DNA of 64,000 bases from Streptomyces sp. NBC_00576 (GCF_036345175.1 NZ_CP107780.1:7564001-7628000); one strand, 5' to 3'; positions 7,016-17,978 are shown, counted from the first letter of the stretch. The notes: generated by a model from the letters alone, not told the origin. A program made the numbers and translations.

Positions 7016-9121
7016 ATGGGGGCCAAGGGGTCCATGGGGGCCGAAAAGACAGCGACGGGCGCACGGCGCCGACGAACCGTGCCCTTGCTCGTGCTCGGGC
7101 TGTGGGTCGGGGTGCTCGCGATCGTGGGGCCGTTCGCGGCGAAGCTTTCCGAGGTGCAGCACGACCGGATCACCGACTATCTGCCCGCGAACGCCGACTC
7201 GACCCAAGTCGCCCGAATCCAGGACCAGTTGCCCGGCGGCGAGACCACCCAGCTGGTCCTCGTCTACCACCGCGCCGGCGGACTCACCGCCGCAGACGAG
7301 ACGACGGCCGCCGAACAGGTCGACCGGATCGCCGGCGAGCACGTCCTGGCGGCCACCCCACAGGGCGTACCGTCCGCCGACGGCACCACGCTCATGTACC
7401 CGGTGACCAGCAACGAGCCCGGCACCGACGAGAAGAAACGGGACGCCCTCGTCCAAGACGTGCGCGAAGTCGCCCACAGCGAGGGCGGGTTGGGCGTCGA
7501 GGTCGGCGGGCCGGGGGCGCTGGCCACCGATGCCGGCGAGGTCTACGACTCGCTCGGCGGACCGCTGCTCTACACCACGGTCGCCGTGGTCGCCCTGCTC
7601 CTGATCCTCATCTACCGCAGCCCGGTGCTGTGGCTGGTCCCGCTCGTCGTGGCCGGTATCGCCGACTTCCTGTCGATGGGCGTCGCCTACGGCCTCAATC
7701 AGGCCTTCGGAACGACGATTTCGGGCCAGAGCTCGGGCATCATGACGATCCTCGTCTTCGGCGCGGGCACGGACTACGCCCTCCTCCTCGTCTCCCGCTA
7801 CCGCGAGGAACTGCGGCGCTTCGAGCGGCCGTACGACGCCATGGCGGCCGCCCTGCGCGGCTGCGGGCCCGCAGTCCTGGCCTCCTCCGGGACGGTCGCC
7901 GCCGGGGTGCTGTGTCTGCTCGCCGCCGACCTCAACTCCAGCCGCAGCATGGGCCCGTTGGGTGCGGTGGGCGTGTTGTGCGCGCTCGTCGCCATGCTGA
8001 CCCTGCTCCCCGCGATCCTGGTGCTGCTGGGCCGCCGGGTGTTCTGGCCGCTCGTGCCCGCATACGGCAGCACGCCCAAGACGCGCCGGCTGTCGCTGTT
8101 CGCCGCGATGGGCAGCTCCGCCGGACGCCGGCCACTGGTGGTCCTCGCGAGCGGCGCGGTCCTGCTCGGAGCGCTCGCCCTGGGGGTACTGAACCTGCCC
8201 GGACCGGGCAAGGAGGAGGACGCCTTCGTCGACAAGCCGGACTCGGTCGTCGCGATGGAGTCCCTGGCCAAGGCCTATCCCGGCCGGGGCAGCCAGCCCA
8301 TCAGCGTCATCACCCCGGCCGGGCAGGCCGACCGGACCCTCGCGACGATCCGGGGCGCCGACGGGATCAGCGACGCGCGGAAGGAACGTACCGGCGACGG
8401 CTGGACCGAGATCACCGTCTTCGCGCAGGACGCGCCCCAGTCGGCCGCCGAGACCACGACCATCGAGAGGCTGAGGGAGGACCTGAAGGGTTCGTACGTC
8501 GGCGGACCGAGCGCCCAGCAGATCGACCTGGTCGACACCAACACGCGGGATGTGTGGGTCGTCGTACCCATCGTGCTGCTGTCCGTGCTGCTGATCCTGA
8601 TCGCGCTGCTGCGCTCGCTCGTCGCACCGCTGATGCTGGTGGTCGCCGTCGTCGCGGTGTGGGGAGCCTCGCTCGGCATCGGCGGACTGGTGTTCGGCCC
8701 GCTGTTCGGCTTCGACGGCACCGACCCAGGACTCGGCCTGCTGTCCTTCGTGTTCCTGGTCGCCCTCGGCGTCGACTACGGCATCTTCCTCATGCACCGG
8801 ATGCGCGAGGAGTCCCTGCGGGGCGCGGACCCGGTGGCCGCCGCACTGACCGCGCTGCGCACGACGGGCGGGGTCATCGCCTCCGCCGGGCTGGTCCTCG
8901 CGGCGACCTTCGCGGTACTGACGAACATGGGCCTCGTACAACTCGTAGAGCTGGGCTTCGTCATCGCGGTCGGGGTGCTCCTGGACACCTTCCTCGTCCG
9001 GACGTACCTGGTGACGAGCGCGAGCGTGGCACTGGGCCGACGGGTGTGGTGGCCGGGCGCGCTGTCCCGCAGGCCCGACCCGGACGCCGTACGACCGGAA
9101 CGGCAGCCGGAACCCGTATGA
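7016..9121 (+). CDS. MMPL family exporter
   Basis: A 701-aa RND-superfamily protein with the two-fold MMPL layout: one N-terminal helix (about 20-40), a large extracytoplasmic loop, a bundle of helices (about 185-330), a second loop, and a second bundle (about 510-690). The motif GAGTDYALLLVSRYREE marks the first MMPL domain and GVDYGIFLMHRMREE the second. Members export lipids, siderophores or drugs using the proton gradient. ATG at 7016 is chosen because GAGGGGAGGG lies just upstream. A two-component system follows directly, so the exporter is probably induced by the ligand that kinase senses. Confidence 0.93.
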   Translation: MGAKGSMGAEKTATGARRRRTVPLLVLGLWVGVLAIVGPFAAKLSEVQHDRITDYLPANADSTQVARIQDQLPGGETTQLVLVYHRAGGLTAADETTAAEQVDRIAGEHVLAATPQGVPSADGTTLMYPVTSNEPGTDEKKRDALVQDVREVAHSEGGLGVEVGGPGALATDAGEVYDSLGGPLLYTTVAVVALLLILIYRSPVLWLVPLVVAGIADFLSMGVAYGLNQAFGTTISGQSSGIMTILVFGAGTDYALLLVSRYREELRRFERPYDAMAAALRGCGPAVLASSGTVAAGVLCLLAADLNSSRSMGPLGAVGVLCALVAMLTLLPAILVLLGRRVFWPLVPAYGSTPKTRRLSLFAAMGSSAGRRPLVVLASGAVLLGALALGVLNLPGPGKEEDAFVDKPDSVVAMESLAKAYPGRGSQPISVITPAGQADRTLATIRGADGISDARKERTGDGWTEITVFAQDAPQSAAETTTIERLREDLKGSYVGGPSAQQIDLVDTNTRDVWVVVPIVLLSVLLILIALLRSLVAPLMLVVAVVAVWGASLGIGGLVFGPLFGFDGTDPGLGLLSFVFLVALGVDYGIFLMHRMREESLRGADPVAAALTALRTTGGVIASAGLVLAATFAVLTNMGLVQLVELGFVIAVGVLLDTFLVRTYLVTSASVALGRRVWWPGALSRRPDPDAVRPERQPEPV

Positions 9122-9134
9122 CCTCCGTCGTACG

Positions 9135-9173
9135 AACGAGCGGGCGCCCCTCCCTGACGGCGGGGCGCTCGTT
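9135..9173. terminator. Hairpin between MMPL gene and kinase
   Basis: An inverted repeat with 12 paired bases (AACGAGCG then CCCC on the left arm with a 4-base bulge) lies in the 68-bp gap. It could reduce read-through so that more exporter than kinase is made. Confidence 0.45.
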
Positions 9174-9189
9174 GACGGAGGATGACCCC

Positions 9190-10460
<1,271 letters not shown>

Positions 10461-10464
<4 letters not shown>

Positions 10465-11129
10465 CTGCCATTCGTGTACTGCTCGCCGACGACCAGACGC
10501 TCGTACGGGCGGCGTTCGCGATGCTCGTCGAGTCGGCGCCGGGCATGGAGGTGGTGGGGCAGGCGGGTACGGGCCGCCAAGCCGTCGAACTGGCCCGCAG
10601 TGCCCGTGCCGACCTGGTCGTCATGGACATCCGCATGCCCGACCTCGACGGCATCGAGGCGACCCGTCTGATCGCCGCCGACGAGGACCTGGCGGGCGTG
10701 AAGGTGCTGGTTCTGACGACGTACGACACGGACGAGCACGTGGTGGAGGCGCTGCGCGCGGGCGCGTCGGGCTTCCTGGTCAAGGACACGAGGCCCGCGG
10801 AACTCCTGGACGCGATCCGCACGGTGGCGGCAGGCGAGGCCCTGCTCTCCCCGGGCCCCACGGCCAGCCTGATCGCCCGCCTGCTGCGCAGCGCCGAGGC
10901 ACCGGCGCCGACGGGCGGCCCCGAATGCCTGTCGGAGCGGGAACGCGGGGTGCTGGGACTGGTCGCGCGGGGCCTCAACAACACGGAGATCGCGGAGACA
11001 CTGGGCCTGAGCCCGCTGACCGCGAAGACCCACGTCAGCCGGATCATGGGGAAGCTGGGCGCGCGGGACCGGGCGCAGCTGGTGATCGTGGCGTACGAGT
11101 CGGGGTTGGTGACGCCGGGGGCGGGGTGA
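10461..11129 (+). CDS. NarL/FixJ family response regulator
   Basis: A 222-aa protein with a receiver domain (acidic pocket D10/D11, phosphoacceptor D56 in VVMDIRMPD, conserved Lys in FLVKDTR) and a LuxR-type helix-turn-helix at the C-terminus (ERGVLGLVARGLNNTEIAETL). The GTG start overlaps the kinase stop, so the two are translationally coupled. It most likely controls the MMPL operon, whose promoter region has two palindromes sharing a half-site. Confidence 0.95.
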
Positions 11130-11165
11130 GGGGGGCGGGGGCGAGTGGCGCAAAGGGGTGGGGTG

Positions 11166-11196
11166 GGCGCGCGGGTACGTATGTTCCGTACGCGCC
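11166..11196. terminator. Possible terminator after the response regulator
   Basis: An imperfect inverted repeat, GGCGCG-TACG paired with CGTACGCGCC with a 4-base bulge in the left arm, lies 36 bp after the response regulator stop and before the sialidase promoter. Confidence 0.4.
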
Positions 11197-11312
11197 ACGC
11201 ATGGTGACGATCCGTCAGCGGAGTTACTGTCGCCTCCTGCCACATCCTGCCGCAGTTGTACCGGCACTCCAGCGTCCCCCCACGTCCCGACTCCACTCCG
11301 CAAGGGAGAGCG

Positions 11313-12536
11313 ATGACGCCCCTGAGCCGTATCCTGCTCGCCGCGACCACCGGCGCGGCCCTGATCACCGGCACCGGAATCGGCACCGACCTCACCGCGA
11401 CGACGGCCCAGGCGGCCACCCGCGCCTCCTGCACCTCGTCCGTCCCGTACGTCGCGGGCCAGGGCGGCTACGACACGTACCGCATCCCCGCCACCGTCAC
11501 GACCGGCAAGGGCACCCTTCTGGCCTTCGCCGAGGGCAGACACGACAGCGCGGGGGACAGCGGCAACATCGACGTGGTCCTGCGCCGCTCCACGGACGGC
11601 GGCTGCACCTGGGGCCCACTGTCGGTGGTCGCCGCCGGGGACGGTGACACGCGTGGCAATCCGGCGCCGGTGGTGGACGAGAAGACGGGCCGCATCGTCC
11701 TGGTGACGTCGTACAACGACGGTGCGGTGACGGAGGCCCAGATCATGCGCGGCGAGGCGACGCCGGAGCAGAGCCGCAGGGTCTTCGTCCAGACAAGCTC
11801 CGGCGCGAACGACGGCCGCAGTTTCACGCCCCCGCGCGACATCACGGCCCAGGTGAAACTCCCGAACTGGCGCTGGTACGCGACAGGTCCGGGGCACGCT
11901 GTGTATCTGTCGAGGGGCCCGCACGCGGGCAGGATCGTGATCCCGTCCAACCACTCGACGGCCCCGCCGACGGGTTCGTCCGACACCGGCCAGGAGTCCA
12001 GGTACTACGGCGGCCACGCGATCTACAGCGACAACGGCGGCGGTACGTGGCGCGTCGGCTTCGTCGACGCCTCCTACGACGGCATCGAGAACGCCAACGA
12101 GACCAGCGCCGCCCAACTCCCGGACGGACGCCTGTACTTCTCGTCCAGGGACCAGAACGGCCTGATGCCGGGGAACCGGTTGGACTCCTACTCGAGCGAC
12201 GGCGCGGAGTCCTTGGACCGCCCGTACACCGTCCAGTCGACCCTGAACGACGTTCCGATCGTGCAGGGCAGCGTGCTTCAACTGCGGGGCGACTCCGATG
12301 CGTTGCTGTTCTCCGGGCCGTCTGAGCCTACGGCGCGGCGGTCGATGGCCATCTGGCGGAGCGGGGACGGGGGAGAGACGTTCGAGAAGGTGCTGACGTT
12401 GTCGGACCGGAGGGCGGCCTACTCGGATCTGGTGCTGGTGGACCGGCAGGTGGTGGGGGTGCTGTACGAGACGGGGACCGCGGGGACTTACGAGTCGATC
12501 GAGTTTCGGCGGGTGGTGGTGGGTGGGGTGGGCTGA
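11313..12536 (+). CDS. Secreted sialidase (GH33)
   Basis: A 407-aa exported exo-alpha-sialidase that releases terminal sialic acids from glycans. The N-terminus is a signal peptide with cleavage likely after TAQA (about residue 34). The family landmark YRIP carries the first Arg of the carboxylate-binding triad (R57). Three Asp-boxes of the S-x-D-x-G-x-T-W type are visible: STDGGCTWG, SDNGGGTWR and a weaker SGDGGETFE. The propeller ends near the C-terminus with no added carbohydrate-binding domain. ATG at 11313 follows GGGAGAG. The aldolase, importer and repressor encoded just beyond suggest that the released sugar is taken up and used by the cell. Confidence 0.93.
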   Translation: MTPLSRILLAATTGAALITGTGIGTDLTATTAQAATRASCTSSVPYVAGQGGYDTYRIPATVTTGKGTLLAFAEGRHDSAGDSGNIDVVLRRSTDGGCTWGPLSVVAAGDGDTRGNPAPVVDEKTGRIVLVTSYNDGAVTEAQIMRGEATPEQSRRVFVQTSSGANDGRSFTPPRDITAQVKLPNWRWYATGPGHAVYLSRGPHAGRIVIPSNHSTAPPTGSSDTGQESRYYGGHAIYSDNGGGTWRVGFVDASYDGIENANETSAAQLPDGRLYFSSRDQNGLMPGNRLDSYSSDGAESLDRPYTVQSTLNDVPIVQGSVLQLRGDSDALLFSGPSEPTARRSMAIWRSGDGGETFEKVLTLSDRRAAYSDLVLVDRQVVGVLYETGTAGTYESIEFRRVVVGGVG

Positions 12537-12566
12537 GAGGCGGGGGCGGGCCGGTGTCCCAGATGA

Positions 12567-12788
12567 TCACTCAGGCTGACGCCCCAGTTCGGTGCGCAGG
12601 ATCTCGCTCGACCGGGCTGCGAGATCGCCCTTGCCGCTGGACAGCGTGCCGACGAAGTCGGGCAGCGGCCACTCCTCGCCACCGTCTTCGGCCGGGGTGC
12701 TCTCGCGCACGATAGCCAGTATCGGCGCCACCTGCTCCTCGGGCAGCCGGTCGATGAGGTTGTGCAGCTCGTCCCGCAGTGTGCTCAT
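12567..12788 (-). CDS. Small antitoxin-like hypothetical protein
   Basis: A 73-aa protein with an N-terminal helix LRDELHNLIDRLPEEQVAPIL and a C-terminal tail containing FVGTLSSGKGDLAARSSEIL. Such proteins recur in Streptomyces and look like antitoxins of type II systems, but no toxin gene adjoins it: the flanking genes are a sialidase and an aldolase. It is convergent with the sialidase, 30 bp away. Function unproven. Confidence 0.7.
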   Translation of the reverse strand: MSTLRDELHNLIDRLPEEQVAPILAIVRESTPAEDGGEEWPLPDFVGTLSSGKGDLAARSSEILRTELGRQPE

Positions 12789-12876
12789 GTCTCAAGAGTA
12801 CGGAAACCCGGGCAGCCGCGAAGGGCGTGCGCCGAAGTGTCCGGCTGGCGGAGAGGTCTAGACCGTAGGCTTCAAA

Positions 12877-12907
12877 TAGTGGCGGCAAACAAGCTCACCC
12901 GCCACTA
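12877..12907. terminator. Hairpin after the aldolase operon
   Basis: Perfect 9-bp arms TAGTGGCGG and CCGCCACTA around a 13-base loop, 53 bp beyond the aldolase stop and before the antitoxin-like gene on the same strand. It probably ends the importer-aldolase transcript. Confidence 0.6.
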
Positions 12908-12959
12908 CCTAAGGGGAAAGGCAAACGGCGGAGACGGTTTCGCCCCCCTCCGCTACCCG

Positions 12960-13895
12960 TCACAACAACCCCGCCCCCGCCAAGAACTTCCCCACCCGCT
13001 CCACCTCGTCCTCCGACAACGGAATCTGCGGATCAGCAGTCACCGGACAGTCGATGACCCCCCGCAAATACAGCGCCGCCTTGAACGCCCCCAGCCCCGC
13101 CGAGCTGCCCCCCATCCGCAGCGGATCCCCCGCCCCCACCATCCCGAACAGCACGCACAACCGTTCCTGCTCGGCACGCGCCCGCTCCCAGTCACCCGCC
13201 CGGCAGAACCGGGTCAGGCGTACGTAGCCGTCCGGGTCGACGTTCGCGAGCCCCGGCACCGCCCCGTCCGCACCCAGCGCCAACGCCGCGTCGACGAGCA
13301 GCTCGCTTCCCGTCAGGACGCTGAAACCGCTGACCCCGGGATGTTCCCGCGCGCCCGTCACCACCGCCCGGAACGACGCCAGGTCGCCGCTGGAGTCCTT
13401 CAACCCGGCCAGGACGCCGTCGGCCGCCAGCTCCAGAACCAGACCCGGGGGCAGTTTGCTGTGGACGGAGGCCGGGAGGTCGTACGCCACCACCGGGACC
13501 GGGCTGCCCGACGCCACCAGGCGGAAGTGGCGGGCGATCTCCGAGGGGTGCGTGCGGGTGTAGAAGGGGGCCGTGACGACGACCGCGTCCGCGCCGGCCG
13601 CCGAGACCGACCGTACGTGGTCAAGTACTCGGGGTGTCGTCATGTCGATCGCGCCCGCCAGGACAGGCAGCGCGCCGGCGACATGCCCCACCACCGTCTC
13701 CACCACGAGCCTGCGCTGGTCGTCCGTCAGATAGGCCGCCTCCGACGACGAACCGAGCACGAACAGGCCGTCCACGCCCGCCTCCACCAGGTGGTCGACC
13801 AGCCTGACGAGTGAGCGCACGTCCACCCCGCGGTCCGGTGTCAGCGGAGTACATACAGGAGGGACGACACCGGTCAGCGGGGTGGGGAAGGTCAT
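12960..13895 (-). CDS. DHDPS/NanA-family aldolase
   Basis: A 311-aa TIM-barrel class I aldolase of the dihydrodipicolinate synthase / N-acetylneuraminate lyase family. The Schiff-base Lys is K166 in AGLKDSSGD, the catalytic Tyr is Y138 in VAYDLP, and GSSSE (48-52) takes the place of the GTTGE or GSTGE carboxylate-binding loop. It is not the housekeeping dapA, because it sits last in an importer operon. With a sialidase next door, N-acetylneuraminate lyase is the favoured activity, but keto-deoxy sugar acids are possible. Its ATG overlaps the stop of the ATPase gene (TGATG), so translation is coupled. Confidence 0.85.
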   Translation of the reverse strand: MTFPTPLTGVVPPVCTPLTPDRGVDVRSLVRLVDHLVEAGVDGLFVLGSSSEAAYLTDDQRRLVVETVVGHVAGALPVLAGAIDMTTPRVLDHVRSVSAAGADAVVVTAPFYTRTHPSEIARHFRLVASGSPVPVVAYDLPASVHSKLPPGLVLELAADGVLAGLKDSSGDLASFRAVVTGAREHPGVSGFSVLTGSELLVDAALALGADGAVPGLANVDPDGYVRLTRFCRAGDWERARAEQERLCVLFGMVGAGDPLRMGGSSAGLGAFKAALYLRGVIDCPVTADPQIPLSEDEVERVGKFLAGAGLL

Positions 13896-15031
13896 CAGGG
13901 CTCCCTGGGATCTTTCGGGGCGTGCGGCGGTGCGGAGGCGGTCTCGGGGGCGTCGGCTACAGGGCTTTTCTGCACGTCGGGCACGGCGGCAACCGCCTGG
14001 GCGACCAGTTCCCGCGTCGCCCGGCCCTCCTCCACAGGGTGGTGGCAACGGAACCGGTGTCCCGGGATTGACGCGGCCGTGAACTCCGGCATCGCCTCCG
14101 CGCATGCCTCGGTCGCCTTCCAGCAGCGGGTGCGGAACGGGCAGCCGGACGGGGGGTGCGTCGCCGAGGGGACCGGGCCCACCAGCGGGATCGGGTGGAT
14201 GGGGTCCAGCAGGCCCGGCGTCGCCGAGAACAGCGCCCGCGTGTACGGGTGACGCGCCCCGTCCGTCACCTCGTCCGCCGGGGACTCCTCCACGATCCGG
14301 CCCAGGTACATCGTGATCACCCGGTCGCTCATCCGCCGTACCGTCTGGATGTCGTGCGAGACGAAGACCAGGGCCAGGCCCAGGCGCTCCTTCAGGTCCA
14401 GGAGGAGGTTCAGGATCTGGGCACGGACCGATACGTCCAGCGCGCTGGTCGGTTCGTCCGCCACCACCAGGTCAGGGTCGAGTGCCAACGCCCTTGCGAT
14501 GGCCACTCGTTGGCGCTGGCCGCCCGACAGCTGGCCCGGGAGGCCGTCCGCCAGGGCGCGCGGGAGTCCTACCAGGCCCATCAACTCCCGTACCCGCTCC
14601 TCTCGTTCCTTCGTCGTTCCTCGCCTGTGTACGTCCAGCGGGTCGCGGAGAATCTGGCGGACCGTCAGTCGGCGGTTCAGGGCCGTCGAGGGGTCCTGAA
14701 AGATCATGCCGGTGCCTGTGCCGATCGCCGACCTGCGCTCCGCCGGCTTCATCGTCCACAAGTCGTCCCCGCGGAAGGAGACTTGGCCCGACGTCGGTGG
14801 TTGTACGCCCACCAGCACCTTCGCCAGCGTCGACTTTCCGCAGCCCGACTCGCCCACCACGCCCACCGTTTCGCCGGGCGCGACCGTGAAGTCGGCGCCT
14901 GTCAGGGCGTACACGCGGTCACGGGTGAACAGGCCGCCGCTGCGGGCCTTGTGGACGACGTGGGTGTCCGACAGTTCCACCAACGGAGTCGAGGTCGACT
15001 CGGAGGCCGACACAGCTGTACTGGTGCTCAC
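13895..15031 (-). CDS. Peptide-type ABC importer, ATPase (DppF-like)
   Basis: A 378-aa ATP-binding subunit of the oligopeptide/dipeptide class. Walker A is GESGCGKST, the signature LSGGQRQR, Walker B LVVADEPTSALD. The C-terminal oligopeptide-transporter extension has the Cys pattern CPFRTRCWKATEAC of this subfamily, which binds an iron-sulfur cluster in some members. The GTG start overlaps the stop of the upstream fusion gene (GTGA). It works with the ATPase half of that fusion to power one importer. Confidence 0.95.
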   Translation of the reverse strand: MSTSTAVSASESTSTPLVELSDTHVVHKARSGGLFTRDRVYALTGADFTVAPGETVGVVGESGCGKSTLAKVLVGVQPPTSGQVSFRGDDLWTMKPAERRSAIGTGTGMIFQDPSTALNRRLTVRQILRDPLDVHRRGTTKEREERVRELMGLVGLPRALADGLPGQLSGGQRQRVAIARALALDPDLVVADEPTSALDVSVRAQILNLLLDLKERLGLALVFVSHDIQTVRRMSDRVITMYLGRIVEESPADEVTDGARHPYTRALFSATPGLLDPIHPIPLVGPVPSATHPPSGCPFRTRCWKATEACAEAMPEFTAASIPGHRFRCHHPVEEGRATRELVAQAVAAVPDVQKSPVADAPETASAPPHAPKDPREP

Positions 15032-17019
15032 TTCACCGTCTCGCTTCCGGTCGGCTCCGGCGTCGTCAGATCGATCGCCGGGTGGTGGCAGGCCGCCAAG
15101 TGGGTCCGGGCGCCCAGGAGATCGGGGGCCGTCGTACGGCACGCCTCAGCCGCCATCGGGCAACGGTCCGCGAAACGGCAGCCCTTGGGGAAGTCGGCGG
15201 GGGAGGGAACCGTGCCCTTGATCTGGGTCATGCGGACCGCCGCCGACTCCAGCGACAGCACGCTGCCCAGCAGGCCTCGGGTGTAGTGGTGGGACGGGGC
15301 GCCGACCAGGTCCGCCGTCACGCCCGTCTCGACGATCTGGCCGCCGTACATCACGACCACCCGGTCCGTCACGTCCGCCACCAGGGCCAGGTCGTGCGAG
15401 ACCAGGATCAGGGCGAAGTCCAGTTCCTCGCGCAGGCGTAGGAGCAGTTCGATGATCTGGGCCTGGACCGTCACGTCCAAGGCTGTTGTCGGCTCGTCCG
15501 CGACGATCAGCTTCGGGTCGCGGGACAGAGCCATCGCGATCAGGACCCGCTGGCGCTGGCCGCCCGACAGTTCGTGTGGGTAGCTGCGGAGGGTGCGGTC
15601 GGGGTCCAGGCCCACCAGGCCCAGGAGCTCCTCCGGTGTGCGGTGGCCTCCTCGTCGTACGACCTGTTTGAGCTGTGAACGGATCGTCATCGCCGGGTTC
15701 AGGGACGACAGGGCGTCCTGGTAGATCATCGCCATCTCGTGGCCCAGCAGCTTGCGGCGTACGCGCATCGGTTCCGCCAGCAGGTTCCGCTGGTTGAACC
15801 GGACCTGGCCGGTGACCCGGGCGCCCTTCGGTTCCAGGCCCATCACCGTCAGTGCCGTCAGTGACTTGCCGCAGCCCGACTCGCCCACCAGGCCCAGGAC
15901 TTCGCCCGGGTGGACCTCGAAGCTGATGCCGTCGACGATGTCCACACCTGCGTGGCGGGCCGCGAAGCCGATCGTCAGGTTCTCAACTGCCAGTATGGGT
16001 TGCCCGGTTGGGACCGGACGTGCCCTCGTCCGAAGCCTCTGCGCCGCCTGCGTCAGGCCCGGGAGAGCCAGGACCTCGCCCGTCCCCGGCTCCGGGGCCT
16101 CCAGGTGGTCCTCCTCCTCCCGTACCTCCACGTCCCGGGCCGCCGGCGCTGCCCACGCGTCCGACACGCCCTCGGAGAGAACGTTCAACGACAACACCGT
16201 GATCAGCATCAGCAGACCCGGGAAGACCGTCGCCCACCAACCGCCGGTCAGGACCATGTTCTTGCCGTCCGCGATGACGCTTCCCCAGGACGGGTCCGGC
16301 GGCCGTACGCCCGCGCCGATGAACGACAGCGACGCCTCGAAGACGATCGCCTCAGCCACCTGCACCGTGCAGAACACCAGCACCGGGGCCGCGCAGTTGA
16401 TCGCGACGTGGCGAAGGACGATGTGGTGCGTGCGGGCGCCGATCACCCGTTCCGCCGTCACATAGTCCTCGCCGTACTGGTCCAGGACGTTAGCCCGCAC
16501 CACCCGCGCCACCGGCGGCGTGAACAGGAACGCGATTGCGCAGATCAGGACCGTGATGCCGCCGCCGAAGACCGCGACGAGTACGGCGGCCAGCGCGATG
16601 CCAGGGAACGCCATCACCACGTCCAGGCAGCGCATCAGCGTCTCGTCGACCGCCTTGCGCGACGTCGCCGCGATCGCGCCGATCAGCGCGCCCACCGTCA
16701 GGGCGAGGGCCGTGGCGCCGAGGCCGATCGCGAGGGACCAGCGGGCGCCGTACATCAGCCGGCTCATGATGTCGCGGCCCAGGCTGTCCTGGCCCATCCA
16801 GTGCTCGGCGGAGGGGGCTCCCGTGCCGCCGATCAGGGGCTGCTGGTCCAGCGGGTCGTCGGGGGCCAGGTAGGGGGCGAAGACCGCCATGACCACCACG
16901 AACGCCAGGAAGCAGACCGCGATCCGGGAGAGGACCGGGAGGCGGCGCCAGCCGCGCAGGCGGATGCCCGGGCGGGAGAGGAGGGCGGCCAGGCGCCCCC
17001 GTTCGAACATCATGAACAT
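15028..17019 (-). CDS. Fused ABC permease-ATPase (DppC-DppD fusion)
   Basis: A 663-aa protein joining two normally separate subunits. Residues 1-300 form a DppC-type permease with about six helices and the EAA loop; residues 345-663 form a DppD-type ATPase with Walker A GESGCGKS, signature LSGGQRQR, Walker B LIVADEPTTALD and the C-terminal CRFADRCPMAAEAC motif. The linker (about 300-345) is acidic and Pro-rich. A permease-ATPase fusion is, as I recall, also a feature of SatC in the SatABCD sialic acid importer of Haemophilus ducreyi, which fits the sialidase and aldolase nearby. Its start overlaps the stop of the other permease gene. Confidence 0.92.
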   Translation of the reverse strand: MFMMFERGRLAALLSRPGIRLRGWRRLPVLSRIAVCFLAFVVVMAVFAPYLAPDDPLDQQPLIGGTGAPSAEHWMGQDSLGRDIMSRLMYGARWSLAIGLGATALALTVGALIGAIAATSRKAVDETLMRCLDVVMAFPGIALAAVLVAVFGGGITVLICAIAFLFTPPVARVVRANVLDQYGEDYVTAERVIGARTHHIVLRHVAINCAAPVLVFCTVQVAEAIVFEASLSFIGAGVRPPDPSWGSVIADGKNMVLTGGWWATVFPGLLMLITVLSLNVLSEGVSDAWAAPAARDVEVREEEDHLEAPEPGTGEVLALPGLTQAAQRLRTRARPVPTGQPILAVENLTIGFAARHAGVDIVDGISFEVHPGEVLGLVGESGCGKSLTALTVMGLEPKGARVTGQVRFNQRNLLAEPMRVRRKLLGHEMAMIYQDALSSLNPAMTIRSQLKQVVRRGGHRTPEELLGLVGLDPDRTLRSYPHELSGGQRQRVLIAMALSRDPKLIVADEPTTALDVTVQAQIIELLLRLREELDFALILVSHDLALVADVTDRVVVMYGGQIVETGVTADLVGAPSHHYTRGLLGSVLSLESAAVRMTQIKGTVPSPADFPKGCRFADRCPMAAEACRTTAPDLLGARTHLAACHHPAIDLTTPEPTGSETVK

Positions 17020-17978
17020 CAGGCCGCGTCCCTCAGTCGTGGGTTGACCAGGAGATAGAGGATGTCGATGACCAGGTTCACGATCACGAAGCCGGTCGCC
17101 GTGGTCAGGACCACTCCCTGGACCACGGCCGGGTCGCCGTTCTTCACGGCGTCGATCATCAGCTTGCCCATCCCGGGGAGCGAGAAGATCGTCTCGATCA
17201 CCACCGCGCCGCCGAGCAGATAACCGACGCGCAGGCCCAGCACCGTGAGCGGGTTGATGAGCGCGTTGCGCAGCACATTGCGGCCCACCACCACCCTCGG
17301 TGGCAGGCCGCTGCCGATCGCCGTACGGACGTAGTCCTTGTCCAACTCCTCGACCACCGCCGTACGGACGATGCGCGTGAGCTGCGCGGCGACCGGGAGG
17401 GAGAGCGCGAAGGCCGGGAGGGTCATCGTCTTCAGCCAGCCGGTGAAGGAGTCGGCCGGGTTGATGTAGCCGCCGGTCGGGAACCAGCCCAGGTCGACGG
17501 CCAGGTACTGGATCATCAGCAGCGCCAGCCAGAAGCCGGGGGCCGCGACGCCCGTGAGCGACACGACGCGGATGATCTGGTCGGGGAGGCGGTCGCGGTA
17601 GATGGCCGCCGTGACGCCGCCCAACAGGGACAGGACCACCGCGATACCCAGGCCCAGGAAGGTGAGTTGGAGGGTGAGGGGAAGGGCGGTGGTCACCTGG
17701 TCGAGCACCGGCGCGCGGGTCAGCGCGCTGATGCCCATGTCGCCCTGGAGCAGGTCGGCGATGAAGTGGAAGTAGCGGACGGGGAACGGATCGAGCAGGC
17801 CGTTCTGTTCGCGGAAGTCGTGCAGTTGCTGCGGGGTCGGGTTGGCGCCCTGGAAGAACGCGGAGGCCGGGTCGACGTCCGAGAACCGCATGACGAGGAA
17901 CACGAACAGCACGATGCCGAGCATCAGCGGGACGAGCAGGATGATCCTGCGGGCCAGGATTCGGGCGATGGCGACCAC
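17019..17978 (-). CDS. Peptide-type ABC importer, permease (DppB-like)
   Basis: A 319-aa inner-membrane permease with the DppB layout: one N-terminal helix (MVAIARILARRIILLVPLM), an external region holding DPASAFFQGANPT, then five helices. The cytoplasmic EAA motif appears as YVRTAIGSGLPPRVVVGRNVLRNA with its conserved Gly, the contact to the ATPases. It overlaps the downstream fusion gene by TGATG and lies 68 bp after the binding-protein gene. Confidence 0.95.
   Translation of the reverse strand: MVAIARILARRIILLVPLMLGIVLFVFLVMRFSDVDPASAFFQGANPTPQQLHDFREQNGLLDPFPVRYFHFIADLLQGDMGISALTRAPVLDQVTTALPLTLQLTFLGLGIAVVLSLLGGVTAAIYRDRLPDQIIRVVSLTGVAAPGFWLALLMIQYLAVDLGWFPTGGYINPADSFTGWLKTMTLPAFALSLPVAAQLTRIVRTAVVEELDKDYVRTAIGSGLPPRVVVGRNVLRNALINPLTVLGLRVGYLLGGAVVIETIFSLPGMGKLMIDAVKNGDPAVVQGVVLTTATGFVIVNLVIDILYLLVNPRLRDAA

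Noticed and set aside
6970..9117. Very long open frames overlapping the MMPL gene on both strands
   Set aside because: They are rich in Arg, Pro and Gly with no family motifs, and mirror the GC-rich third positions of the MMPL frame. Only the final part of the plus-strand frame, from 9190, is a real gene (the kinase).
12567..12788. Complete toxin-antitoxin pair
   Set aside because: No second small gene adjoins on either side.
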